Shown here: positions 44,365 through 52,426 of the stretch, one piece after another
How positions within the stretch are numbered: the first letter of the stretch is position 1
Layout: every line of letters begins with the position of its first letter
Source of the DNA: an uncultured Butyrivibrio sp.
GTDB taxonomy: Bacteria > Bacillota > Clostridia > Lachnospirales > Lachnospiraceae
Length of the DNA: 64,000 nucleotides
Reading direction: 5' to 3'
Assembly: GCA_910577605.1 (NCBI GenBank)
Contig: CAJTON010000007.1
Coordinates: 1-64,000 of the forward strand
The notes under the pieces: generated by a model
What the model was told of the DNA's origin: nothing
The model's input: only the letters and a program-made list of their open reading frames with translations
The model's database searches: none
Position numbers and translations under genes: made by a program

Positions 44365-46179
44365 ATGCAGGCGATAATTTTAGCGGCAGGTAAAGGAAAA
44401 AGACTTAAAGAGCGCACAGCGTACAACACCAAGTGTATGGTGGAGCTGGGCGGCGTTACTTTGATAGAGCGCGCCCTCCGTCTTCTGGACTGCGGTGAAA
44501 TAGATAAAATAACGATAGTGTGCGGCTACTGCAAAAGCAAGCTTAAAGCGTTTGTGGATTCTCTGTGCATAAATACTCCCATTGCGTTTGTCGATAACGA
44601 CGATTACGAAAATACCAACAATATATATTCGCTCGGTCTGGCGGTGCAGAGCGTCGGCGCTGAGGACATGATCGTAATGGAGTCGGATATCGTGTTTGAA
44701 AAAAAGGTGCTTCAAAGGCTTCTGGACAGTAAATGGGATTGCACCGCTATGGTCGCGAAGCCGGAGCCGTGGATGGACGGAGATATCGTCACGCTTGACG
44801 GCGAAGGGCTGATAGACGGCTTTATCGGTGCGCGCGAGTACAATCCCGCGGATTATCCGTCGTACTATAAGACCGTCAGCATGTACAGGTTTTCACGGAA
44901 GTTTATGGGCGATGTTTTTTCCGGAAGACTTGCGGAATATATGGGGTCAAATAAGGAGCGCGCGGTCTACGAATCCGCGATAAGACTCGCGCAGGGACAT
45001 GACATCCATACGATAAGGCTTAACGGCGAGCGTTGGTACGAGATAAACGACATTCAGGATATAGATATCGCGGAAACTATTTTCGCAAGCGGAACGGAAA
45101 GGCTCAAGAAATATCAGAGGCGCTTCGGCGGCTACTGGCGTTATCAGGGCATGAAGGATTTCTGCTATCTTGTGAATCCTTTTTTTCCCAACGAACGTCT
45201 TATAAACGAAATGTCGTCGAATTTTAACACGCTTATAAGGGAGTATCCGTCCGGCATGGCTGTCAATTCATTTCTCGCCGCCAATTATTTTGGGGTGCGC
45301 GATGAGCAGGTGTGCGTCGGGAACGGTACGGCGGAGCTTATTAAATCGCTTATGGAGCATCACGACGGCAAAATAGGCATGGCTTATCCCACGTTTGAGG
45401 AATATCCGCACCGCAAAAAAGAAAGCGACATAATCCCGTTTTATGTGGCGGACAGGGATTTTGACTATACCGCGGACGACGTGATGGGCTTTTACGAGGA
45501 TAATCCGGTTCAGGCGATAGTGCTTGTGAATCCTGACAATCCCACAGGGCATTTTATCATGCGCGACGATATTCTGCGCATGGAGGAGTGGGCGCGCGGC
45601 AGGGACATAAGGATAATAGTTGACGAATCCTTCGTGGATTTCGCTAAGGTGGAGGAGAATCAGACGCTGCTTGACGCGGCGCTGCTTGACAAGCACCCTA
45701 ACCTTATTGTGATAAAAAGCATTTCAAAGTCCTTCGGCGTTGCGGGCTTGAGGCTCGGAGTTCTTGCGTCTGCGGACAAAGAGCTTATACGTTTTATGAA
45801 AAAGGACGTTGCGATCTGGAATATAAATTCTTTTGCCGAATATTATATGCAGATAATATCAAAATACAGAGCCGATTATGAGAGCGCCATGAACCGCTTT
45901 ATGGAGGTGCGGGAGAGGTATCTTGACAAGCTCGCGAAAATCGCGGGACTTAAGGTCTATCCCTCGCAGGCGAATTATGTAATGTGCCGTATAGAGAATC
46001 GTTATACCTCGACGGAGCTTGCGGATATACTGCTTAACAGATACAATATTCTTATTAAGGATCTTTCGACTAAGGACGGTCTTTTTGGCGGCAATTACAT
46101 AAGGCTTTCGGTAAAGACGGACGAGGAAAACGACGCGATGGCGGAGGCTTTGGCGGAGCTTTTCGGGACGGCTGAATAG
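44365..46179 (+). CDS. Bifunctional nucleotidyltransferase-aminotransferase
   Basis: A 604-residue fusion. Residues 1-240 are a nucleotidyltransferase (IILAAGKGKRLKERT, NTKCMVELGG, and VMESDIVFEK as the metal site). Residues about 270-600 are a class I aminotransferase (NPDNPTGHF, IVDESFVDF, and the PLP site SISKSFGVAGLRLG), similar to histidinol-phosphate or threonine-phosphate decarboxylase enzymes. The same domain pairing occurs in PntC, which makes and activates 2-aminoethylphosphonate; a phosphoethanolamine or serinol-phosphate donor is another option. No PEP mutase gene is present. GAGGGG precedes the ATG. Confidence 0.85.
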   Translation: MQAIILAAGKGKRLKERTAYNTKCMVELGGVTLIERALRLLDCGEIDKITIVCGYCKSKLKAFVDSLCINTPIAFVDNDDYENTNNIYSLGLAVQSVGAEDMIVMESDIVFEKKVLQRLLDSKWDCTAMVAKPEPWMDGDIVTLDGEGLIDGFIGAREYNPADYPSYYKTVSMYRFSRKFMGDVFSGRLAEYMGSNKERAVYESAIRLAQGHDIHTIRLNGERWYEINDIQDIDIAETIFASGTERLKKYQRRFGGYWRYQGMKDFCYLVNPFFPNERLINEMSSNFNTLIREYPSGMAVNSFLAANYFGVRDEQVCVGNGTAELIKSLMEHHDGKIGMAYPTFEEYPHRKKESDIIPFYVADRDFDYTADDVMGFYEDNPVQAIVLVNPDNPTGHFIMRDDILRMEEWARGRDIRIIVDESFVDFAKVEENQTLLDAALLDKHPNLIVIKSISKSFGVAGLRLGVLASADKELIRFMKKDVAIWNINSFAEYYMQIISKYRADYESAMNRFMEVRERYLDKLAKIAGLKVYPSQANYVMCRIENRYTSTELADILLNRYNILIKDLSTKDGLFGGNYIRLSVKTDEENDAMAEALAELFGTAE

Positions 46180-46192
46180 ATTGGAGATATTC

Positions 46193-47182
46193 ATGAACAT
46201 TGCGGATATGCATTGCGATACCATAAGCAAAATATACAAGGCGCGCGGCAGGGGTGAGAATCCGGGACTGCGCGTCAATGATTTATCTGTGGACCTTGAA
46301 GGTATGAAAAGCGCGGGTTATATTATGCAGTTTTTCGCCTGCTTCGTAGATATGGCTGAGTATGACGATCCCTACAAAACTCTTATTGAAATGATAGACG
46401 TTTTTGACGGGGAAATCGCTAAGAACGGCGATCTCATCGGCAGAGCGCTTTGTTATGACGATATAGAGCGCAATATGAGGAATGATATTATGTCGGCCCT
46501 GCTTACGGTCGAGGAGGGCGGAACATTCGGCGGCAGTATTGAAAGACTGAAGGAAGCGTACGGACGCGGAGTGAGGCTTGTAACTCTGACATGGAATTAT
46601 GAGAACGAGCTTGGCTATCCCAACCATGTAGGCGGGGACGGAAATATTTACGGCAGGGCGAATACTGATTCGGGGCTGAAGGCGCGGGGCATAGAGTTCG
46701 TTAAGGAGATGGAAAGGCTGCATATGATAGTCGATGTATCGCATCTTGGGGACGCGGGCTTTTACGACGTTGCCGCGAATACCCGAAAACCCTTTGCCGC
46801 CAGTCATTCTAACGCTAGAGGACAGACCGCGCATGTCAGGAACCTTACGGACGATATGATAAGGATACTGGCAGAGAGAGGCGGAATAACTGGTATAAAT
46901 TTCTGCCCTGTTTTTCTTCGAGAGGGCTATGTAAGGGAAGAGGACTGCGTAAGCTATATAAGCGATATGGTCAGACACGCGCTTTATATCAGAAAAATCG
47001 GCGGAACAGAGGTTATAGCCCTTGGGAGCGATCTTGACGGAATAGGCGGCAGACTTGAAATCGGTAAATGCTCGCTTATGCCTGCGCTCGGTGAGGCTCT
47101 GCACGACGGGGGATTTAGCTATGACGAGGTGGATTCCATTATGTATAAAAACGTTCTTCGATTTTTACGAGAGGTTTTATGA
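46193..47182 (+). CDS. Membrane dipeptidase (peptidase M19)
   Basis: A 329-residue zinc dipeptidase of the renal dipeptidase family. ADMHCDTISKIY supplies the first metal ligands and LLTVEEGG the bridging Glu. VDVSHLGDAGFYD and ASHSNARG give the second-metal histidines, and GSDLDGIGG the catalytic Asp region. It hydrolyses dipeptides, often with D-residues, and lacks a signal peptide. The ATG at 46193 with GGAGAT upstream is preferred to a TTG at 46181. The gene is 13 nt after the fusion enzyme. Confidence 0.92.
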   Translation: MNIADMHCDTISKIYKARGRGENPGLRVNDLSVDLEGMKSAGYIMQFFACFVDMAEYDDPYKTLIEMIDVFDGEIAKNGDLIGRALCYDDIERNMRNDIMSALLTVEEGGTFGGSIERLKEAYGRGVRLVTLTWNYENELGYPNHVGGDGNIYGRANTDSGLKARGIEFVKEMERLHMIVDVSHLGDAGFYDVAANTRKPFAASHSNARGQTAHVRNLTDDMIRILAERGGITGINFCPVFLREGYVREEDCVSYISDMVRHALYIRKIGGTEVIALGSDLDGIGGRLEIGKCSLMPALGEALHDGGFSYDEVDSIMYKNVLRFLREVL

Positions 47183-47202
47183 TATAGATTGAGGAGTGAA
47201 TT

Positions 47203-47487
47203 ATGAAAAGAAAGCCGATAACTGAAGACATGATTTTAAAAAACGCCAAAAATACTCCTGATCTTGTTGAGATACAGAGGCAGGTGAGGATGAAGATGGC
47301 TACCCAGCTTGCCGAAAAAAGAAAGGCCAGAAGAATGACGCAGACCGATGTGTCCGCCATAACGGGAATAAAGAGATCGAATATCAGCCGTTTGGAAACA
47401 GGCTGTTATAACCCTACGCTGGATTCGATAGTGAGAATAGCGGACAGCATAGGACTGAAGGTCAATATTACTTTTTCCGAAAAATAA
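47203..47487 (+). CDS. XRE-family helix-turn-helix regulator
   Basis: A 94-residue protein with an HTH_3 domain at about 32-90: LAEKRKARRMTQTDVSAITGIKRSNISRLE is the helix-turn-helix. The first 30 residues are helical and resemble HigA-type antitoxins, but no toxin gene is adjacent. GAGGAG before the ATG is a good ribosome site, 20 nt after the dipeptidase. Target genes are unknown. Confidence 0.82.
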   Translation: MKRKPITEDMILKNAKNTPDLVEIQRQVRMKMATQLAEKRKARRMTQTDVSAITGIKRSNISRLETGCYNPTLDSIVRIADSIGLKVNITFSEK

Positions 47488-47509
47488 ACGCATATGAATA
47501 ATTAATTTT

Positions 47510-47565
47510 TCTCCCGGACAAAATAATCTCGTCGCAGTACGGCGATAATTTATTTTTCCGGGAGA
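47510..47565 (+). promoter_or_regulatory. RNA hairpin that buries the gerA-like ribosome site
   Basis: TCTCCCGGACAAAATAA (47510-47526) pairs with TTATTTTTCCGGGAGA (47550-47565) over 16 bp with one bulged C. An inner stem TCGTCG/CGGCGA (47529-47534 and 47540-47545) caps it. The 3' arm contains the GGGAGA Shine-Dalgarno of the gene starting at 47571. No T-run follows, so a plain terminator is unlikely. Confidence 0.65.
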
Positions 47566-47570
47566 TTATT

Positions 47571-48959
47571 ATGACGAGTGTGAGTGAAAGTTCTTCGGAA
47601 AATTCCCGTCTTTTTGCAAAGATAGTAGGGCCGGAGCGTAATTTTGATATTATAAACAAAAAAACAGAGATAGGCGGAAGGGCTGCGGAATTTTACATGA
47701 TAGACGGATTCGTTAAGGACGACATCATGGAAAAGCTTCTGGAGTCTTTTATTGCGCTTAAACCTAAGGAGCTGCCGGACAGTCCGGAGGGCTTTATGGA
47801 TATGGTTCCATATATAGAGGTCACTCCGAGGGAAACGCTTGAGGACGCGGCGAAGGATATGCTGATGGGAATGGTATGTATGTTTCTTGACGGATATCGG
47901 ACCTGTTTTGTTATAGACTGCCGGACTTATCCTGCCAGAGGCGTTTCCGAGCCGTGGAAAAACAGAGTGCTTCGAGGTTCAAGGGACGGCTTTGTGGAGA
48001 CGATAGCGGCTAACGTCGCGCTTATAAGAAGGAGGATAAGGACTCCCGATTTCTGTGTTGAAATGATGGACGCGGGAACGATGTCGCATACAGACATCGC
48101 GTTTGCGTATATACAGGGCAAGGCGGACGTAAAGCTTCTGCAGAGCCTTAAGGACAGAGTGAAAAAAATCAAGGTCGAAGCCCTGACTATGAATATCGAG
48201 AGCCTTGCGGAGGTGCTGCTTCCCGGAGCATATATAAACCCCTTCCCGAAATTCAAATATTCCGAGCGCCCCGACAGCGCAGCGGCGGCAATTTTTGACG
48301 GAAATATAGTGATACTTGTGGACAATTCCCCGGCGGTGATAATTGTGCCGACTTCGATATTCGATGTGGCGGAGGAGGCGGACGATTATTATTTTCCTCC
48401 GGTTACCGGAACGTATATAAAGCTTTCGAGGTATCTTATATCAATAGCTTCTCTTATAATGACGCCGCTGTGGATAGTTTTTCTCAACAATCCGCAGATG
48501 GTTCCTGAATGGCTGAGTTTTATACTTATCGACGAATCGGCTTCGACCTCGACGGTACCTGTCATATGGCAGCTTTTTATACTGGAATTCTGTATCGACG
48601 GACTGCGGCTTGCCGCCGTCAACACGCCGACGCTTCTAAGCACGCCGTTAAGCGTTATCGCCGGTATCGTTGTCGGCGAATACGCGGTAAGCTCGGGCTG
48701 GTTTGACGCGGAATGTCTGCTGTATATGGCTTTTGTAACGATCGGAACGTACACTCAGGCGAGCTATGAGGTGGGCTACGCCATTAAATTTTTCAGAATG
48801 GTAATGCTTGTGGCATGCTGGTTCTTCGGATGGTTTCTGCTCACGATGGCGTTTAACAGGACTATTTCGGGAAAAAGCTATATATATCCTCTCATACCGT
48901 TCAACGGAAAGATGTTGGCGCGGAAAATATTCCGTCTGCGTCTCGGAAAGGAAAAATAA
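47571..48959 (+). CDS. GerA-family spore germination protein (SpoVAF-like)
   Basis: A 462-residue membrane protein of the GerAA/SpoVAF family. The N-terminal half is a soluble two-part domain (FYMIDGFVKDDIMEKLLES near the start; VEALTMNIESLAEVLLPG later). It is followed by NPFPKFKYSERPDSAAAAIFDGNIVILVDNSPAVII, a strongly conserved stretch, and about five transmembrane helices. GerAB and GerAC partners are absent, which favours SpoVAF or an orphan A subunit. It indicates that the lineage forms spores. GGGAGA lies inside the preceding hairpin. Confidence 0.85.
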   Translation: MTSVSESSSENSRLFAKIVGPERNFDIINKKTEIGGRAAEFYMIDGFVKDDIMEKLLESFIALKPKELPDSPEGFMDMVPYIEVTPRETLEDAAKDMLMGMVCMFLDGYRTCFVIDCRTYPARGVSEPWKNRVLRGSRDGFVETIAANVALIRRRIRTPDFCVEMMDAGTMSHTDIAFAYIQGKADVKLLQSLKDRVKKIKVEALTMNIESLAEVLLPGAYINPFPKFKYSERPDSAAAAIFDGNIVILVDNSPAVIIVPTSIFDVAEEADDYYFPPVTGTYIKLSRYLISIASLIMTPLWIVFLNNPQMVPEWLSFILIDESASTSTVPVIWQLFILEFCIDGLRLAAVNTPTLLSTPLSVIAGIVVGEYAVSSGWFDAECLLYMAFVTIGTYTQASYEVGYAIKFFRMVMLVACWFFGWFLLTMAFNRTISGKSYIYPLIPFNGKMLARKIFRLRLGKEK

Positions 48960-48969
48960 GAATAAAAAT

Positions 48970-49050
48970 AACCGCCGGACGGCGATCGCGGTCCGCTGCT
49001 TCGGAAAATTATCCGTAACAGCGCCGAAGATGTCGCCCGGCGGTTTGTGT
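48970..49050. terminator. Nested-hairpin terminator region between convergent genes
   Basis: AACCGCCGG (48970-48978) pairs with CCGGCGGTT (49037-49045), and CTTCGG/CCGAAG form an inner stem (48999-49029 region). A T-rich TTTGTGTTT follows on the plus strand. It ends the gerA-like gene and may also serve pepF on the other strand. Confidence 0.55.
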
Positions 49051-49069
49051 TTCCGTAACGTTGCCGCGT

Positions 49070-50839
49070 TTAAGCGGTCAATTCGTCCATTTCTTTTATA
49101 AGGCTGCCGAAAAGTTCAAGCGCAAGCCTTACGGGTTCGGGACTCGCCATGTCAACTCCCGCGTCGCGCAGAAGTGCGACGGGGTCCTTGGTGCATCCGG
49201 CGGATAGGAAATCAAGATAACGTTTTACCGCGGGTTCACCCTCGTTAAGAATGCGCGTAGAGAGGGCGATAGCCGCGCTGAATCCGGTTGCGTACTGATA
49301 CACATAGAAGTTGTAGTAGAAGTGCGGTATGCGTATCCATTCATACGCGATCTCATCATCAAGAACCATATCCGGTCCGAAGTACTGTTCATTTAACTTA
49401 CGGTAAACCGAACCGAGAACGTCGGCGGTCAAAGGTTCTCCTTCGGCGTACAGCTCGTTTATCTTCATTTCGTATTCCGCGAACATCGCCTGTCTGTAAA
49501 GCGTTCCCTTGAACTGTTCAAGGAAATAGTTAATGAGTGCGGCCCGCTCCTTTTTGTCAGTGGTCTTTTTGAGAAGATACTGCATAAGCAGCGATTCGTT
49601 GCAGGTGGAGGCGACCTCCGCCACGAAAAGTTTGTAGTCGGCGTATATCGGCTCCTGCTTATTGTTGGACATATACGAATGCATCGCGTGTCCCATCTCA
49701 TGGGCAAGCGTAAATTCGCTGTCAAGATTGTCCTTGTGGTTGAGCAGCACGAAGGGATGCGTGAAATCGCCGCAGGAGTATGCGCCGCTGCGCTTACCTT
49801 TATTTTCGTATATATCTATCCATCTGCTGTCAAACGCGGATCTGAGAACGGAGATATATTCCTCGCCGAATACACTCATGGCGGCGAGCACGTTTTCTTT
49901 TGCCTCGTCCACAAGCGGAGCGTAAACGTCGTACATATGCAGCTCGTCAACGCCGAGAAGTTTTTTGCGCAGAGCGATATAGTCGTGCATATAATGCATA
50001 TTTTCGTGGACTGTGTCGATAAGGTTGTAGTATACGGCTGTATCGACATCCGCCGAGTCAAGAGAAGCCTCAAGCGAAGAGCCGTAATTTCTGAGCTTCG
50101 AGTTGAAGGCAAGTGCCTTGACCTGCGAGGACAGAAGAGCGGCGTATGTGTTTTTGAACTGCGAGTAGGTTTTGTACAGCGTTGTGAAGGCAAGTTTTCT
50201 CAACTCGCGCTGCGGCTTTTCAATAAGCGTGATATATGAGCTTTGCGTAAGCTCGTAATCCTTGCCCTCGAAAGTCACCTTGTCGAATTTCAGGTCGGCG
50301 TTTGAAAGAAGCGAATAAACATTGTCGGGGGTATCCATCATTTCCCCCGCCATAGCCATCATCATTTCGCCTTTTTCGTCAAGAATATGCTTCCTGAGAC
50401 GTCTGACGTCGTCAATTGCGCCTTTGAAAAACAGAAGATCAGGCTCGTCCGTATAGAACTGCTCAAGTTCTTCGTCGGTGAACTCCATGAGTTTCGGCAT
50501 TACAAACGAGGTCGCGCTGTTGTAGCTTATATACGCTGACTTGACGCGGTCGCTGAAATCCTGATACACAGGGTTTGAGGTGTCGCTGTCATTGTTCAGC
50601 ATGGCGTAATTGTAAAGCTTTGTTATAAACGGAAGAAGTTCGTTTGTAAATCTGTAGTATTCTAAAAGCGAAGCTGCGTCGTTCAGCCCGTTCTGTCTGA
50701 AACGCTCGACTTCTTCAATATACTTGCGGAATTTGTCAAGTTCCTGCAAAAAGATCTCGTCCGAAGCGTACAGGTCCTCAACAGCCCATTTGTACTCAGT
50801 GGGGACTTCGCTCCGCGTTAAAATTTTATCAATATCCAT
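49070..50839 (-). CDS. pepF: Oligoendopeptidase F
   Basis: A 589-residue zinc metallopeptidase of family M3 that degrades short peptides in the cytoplasm. The active site is HEMGHAMHSYMS, followed by the third ligand region FVAEVASTCNE. The N-terminal helical region and SREVPTEYKWAVEDLY-like start are typical of PepF. GGAGG nine nt before the minus-strand ATG at 50839 supports the start. It is divergent from the HPr gene across a 101-nt AT-rich gap. Confidence 0.95.
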   Translation of the reverse strand: MDIDKILTRSEVPTEYKWAVEDLYASDEIFLQELDKFRKYIEEVERFRQNGLNDAASLLEYYRFTNELLPFITKLYNYAMLNNDSDTSNPVYQDFSDRVKSAYISYNSATSFVMPKLMEFTDEELEQFYTDEPDLLFFKGAIDDVRRLRKHILDEKGEMMMAMAGEMMDTPDNVYSLLSNADLKFDKVTFEGKDYELTQSSYITLIEKPQRELRKLAFTTLYKTYSQFKNTYAALLSSQVKALAFNSKLRNYGSSLEASLDSADVDTAVYYNLIDTVHENMHYMHDYIALRKKLLGVDELHMYDVYAPLVDEAKENVLAAMSVFGEEYISVLRSAFDSRWIDIYENKGKRSGAYSCGDFTHPFVLLNHKDNLDSEFTLAHEMGHAMHSYMSNNKQEPIYADYKLFVAEVASTCNESLLMQYLLKKTTDKKERAALINYFLEQFKGTLYRQAMFAEYEMKINELYAEGEPLTADVLGSVYRKLNEQYFGPDMVLDDEIAYEWIRIPHFYYNFYVYQYATGFSAAIALSTRILNEGEPAVKRYLDFLSAGCTKDPVALLRDAGVDMASPEPVRLALELFGSLIKEMDELTA

Positions 50840-50940
50840 TCTGTTTTACCTCCGATATAACCATTATATAACAGTGAGAATATTTTATCAATTATGACCT
50901 AAAACTAATTTTATAAATTATTATCCGGAGGTATCCTGAA

Positions 50941-51213
50941 ATGGTTAGTCAGAAAGTTAAGATAACGAATCCGACCGGACTGCATTTAAGACCGGCGGGA
51001 CTTTTTACAAAAACTATGTCGCAGTTTGATTCGGAGATTTTCGTGTGCAAGGACGGCAATGAGATCAACGCGAAAAGCGTGCTCCATGTGCTCGCAAGCG
51101 GCATAAACTGCGGCGACGTCGTGGAGATACGGTGCGACGGAGCGGACGAGAAGGAGGCGCTTGAGAGGGCGGTTCACTTCATAGAATCGGAAATGAACGA
51201 GGAAACGGTTTAA
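50941..51213 (+). CDS. HPr-family phosphocarrier protein
   Basis: A 90-residue HPr. His15 in PTGLHLRPAG is the PEP/EI phosphorylation site and Ser46 in NAKSVLHVL the HPr-kinase site that supports catabolite repression in Firmicutes. KSVLHVLASGI differs slightly from the usual KSIMGVMSLG, so it may be Crh-like or a second HPr, but it retains His15, unlike Crh. GGAGG lies nine nt before the ATG. It stands alone, without ptsI. Confidence 0.9.
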   Translation: MVSQKVKITNPTGLHLRPAGLFTKTMSQFDSEIFVCKDGNEINAKSVLHVLASGINCGDVVEIRCDGADEKEALERAVHFIESEMNEETV

Positions 51214-51230
51214 AGCCGTAAAAAAGGAGG

Positions 51231-51258
51231 GCCCGACGGAATTAACCGCCGGGCTTTA
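51231..51258 (+). terminator. Terminator after the HPr gene
   Basis: GCCCGACGG (51231-51239) and CCGCCGGGC (51246-51254) pair with one mismatch around AATTAA, followed by a short TTT. Confidence 0.7.
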
Positions 51259-51317
51259 TGAAAAAGAAAAAGAATTTCGAAAATGTCTTTAATGTTTTTG
51301 TTAAATTTAGTATAATG

Positions 51318-51345
51318 TTGATTTATAGATAATCTATGTTAAAAT
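51318..51345 (+). promoter_or_regulatory. Putative promoter of the queH operon
   Basis: TTGATT (51318-51323) and TAAAAT (51340-51345) with a 16-nt spacer lie about 45 nt before the queH ATG. A TATAAT at 51311 is a competing -10. Confidence 0.4.
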
Positions 51346-51388
51346 AATTAATATTTTGTGAACTTTTAAAGATAAGCCGGAGCAAATT

Positions 51389-52006
51389 ATGAACAAGATC
51401 AATTATCAGAAGGAACTGGATAAAGTATTGGAAAATCTGGGGACGGACCGGGCGCCAAGGCTTTTGCTGCACAGCTGCTGCGCGCCCTGCAGCAGCTATG
51501 TGCTTAAATATCTGTCGGATTATTTTCGCATAACTCTTTTGTATTTTAATCCGAATATCAGCCCAAAGGAGGAATATGTAAAGCGGGTCGGAGAGCAGAA
51601 AAGGCTTATAAGCGAGCTTTCCGTGTGCAATCCCGTGAGCTTTATCGAGGGGCGTTACGAGCCGTCTGAATTTTACGAGGCGGTAAGAGGCTATGAGAAC
51701 GAGCCGGAGGGCGGCGAAAGATGTTTTATCTGCTATGAGCTGCGGCTTTGCGAGGCTGCTAAATATGCGGTTGAGGGCGGTTTCGATTATTTTGCGACGA
51801 CGCTTTCCATAAGCCCGCTTAAGAACGCCGCCAAAATAAACGAGATCGGCGAGCGCGTCGGGGCAAGGTTCGGAGTTAAGCACCTTCCGTCCGATTTTAA
51901 AAAGAAGGAGGGCTATAAACAATCTGTCGAGCTGTCCGCGCAGTATTGTCTGTACAGACAGAATTTCTGCGGCTGCGTATATTCAAAAGGAGGAGATAAA
52001 AAATGA
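51389..52006 (+). CDS. queH: Epoxyqueuosine reductase QueH
   Basis: A 205-residue member of the DUF208 family, the non-orthologous replacement of QueG for the last step of queuosine synthesis in tRNA. It has the paired cysteines in LLLHSCCAPCSSYV and a second pair-rich region (RCFICYELRLCEAA), then YCLYRQNFCGC near the end, expected to bind an iron-sulfur cluster and metal. Family length is normal. The stop overlaps the next ATG as ATGA, so translation is coupled to the thioesterase. Confidence 0.93.
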   Translation: MNKINYQKELDKVLENLGTDRAPRLLLHSCCAPCSSYVLKYLSDYFRITLLYFNPNISPKEEYVKRVGEQKRLISELSVCNPVSFIEGRYEPSEFYEAVRGYENEPEGGERCFICYELRLCEAAKYAVEGGFDYFATTLSISPLKNAAKINEIGERVGARFGVKHLPSDFKKKEGYKQSVELSAQYCLYRQNFCGCVYSKGGDKK

Positions 52007-52422
52007 TTTTTGAATACAGGAAGAAGGTAAAATATTACGAAACGGACATGATGGGGGTCGTGCACCATTCCAATTACATAAGATGGTTTGAAGAGGCGAG
52101 AGTGGAGTTTATGAGAGAGGCGGATATTTCATACAGACGTATGGAGGAGGAGGGAATACAGGTTCCGGTGGTTTCCGTTAGCTGCAAATATAAAATACCC
52201 GCCACCTTTGACGACGAGATAACCGTAAGGACTTCTCTCAAAAAATACAACGGGATCGTGGCAGAGCTTGCCTATGAGGTGAGACGCGATGCGGACGGCG
52301 CGCTTTTAGTCTCGGGGGAAAGCTCGCACTGCTTTGTCGATAAAGAAAGCTTCAAACCGGTCAGCTTAAAAAATGCAAGACCGGATATGCATGAAAAATT
52401 TATGGCGGTAACGGAGGAGTAG
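52003..52422 (+). CDS. Acyl-CoA thioesterase (4HBT/YbgC-like hotdog fold)
   Basis: A 139-residue hotdog protein. The catalytic region YYETDMMGVVHHSNYIRWFEEARVEFM matches the YbgC/FcbC group, with the Asp in TDMMGVVHH. It would hydrolyse acyl-CoA or acyl-ACP esters. GGAGGAG upstream and the 4-nt overlap with queH support the start. A GH13 gene follows after 4 nt, but no functional link among the three is evident. Confidence 0.86.
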   Translation: MIFEYRKKVKYYETDMMGVVHHSNYIRWFEEARVEFMREADISYRRMEEEGIQVPVVSVSCKYKIPATFDDEITVRTSLKKYNGIVAELAYEVRRDADGALLVSGESSHCFVDKESFKPVSLKNARPDMHEKFMAVTEE

Positions 52423-52426
52423 GATT

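Noticed and set aside
48970..49050. Nested inverted repeats as a mobile miniature element
   Set aside because: No flanking target duplication is visible and the position between convergent genes fits a terminator.
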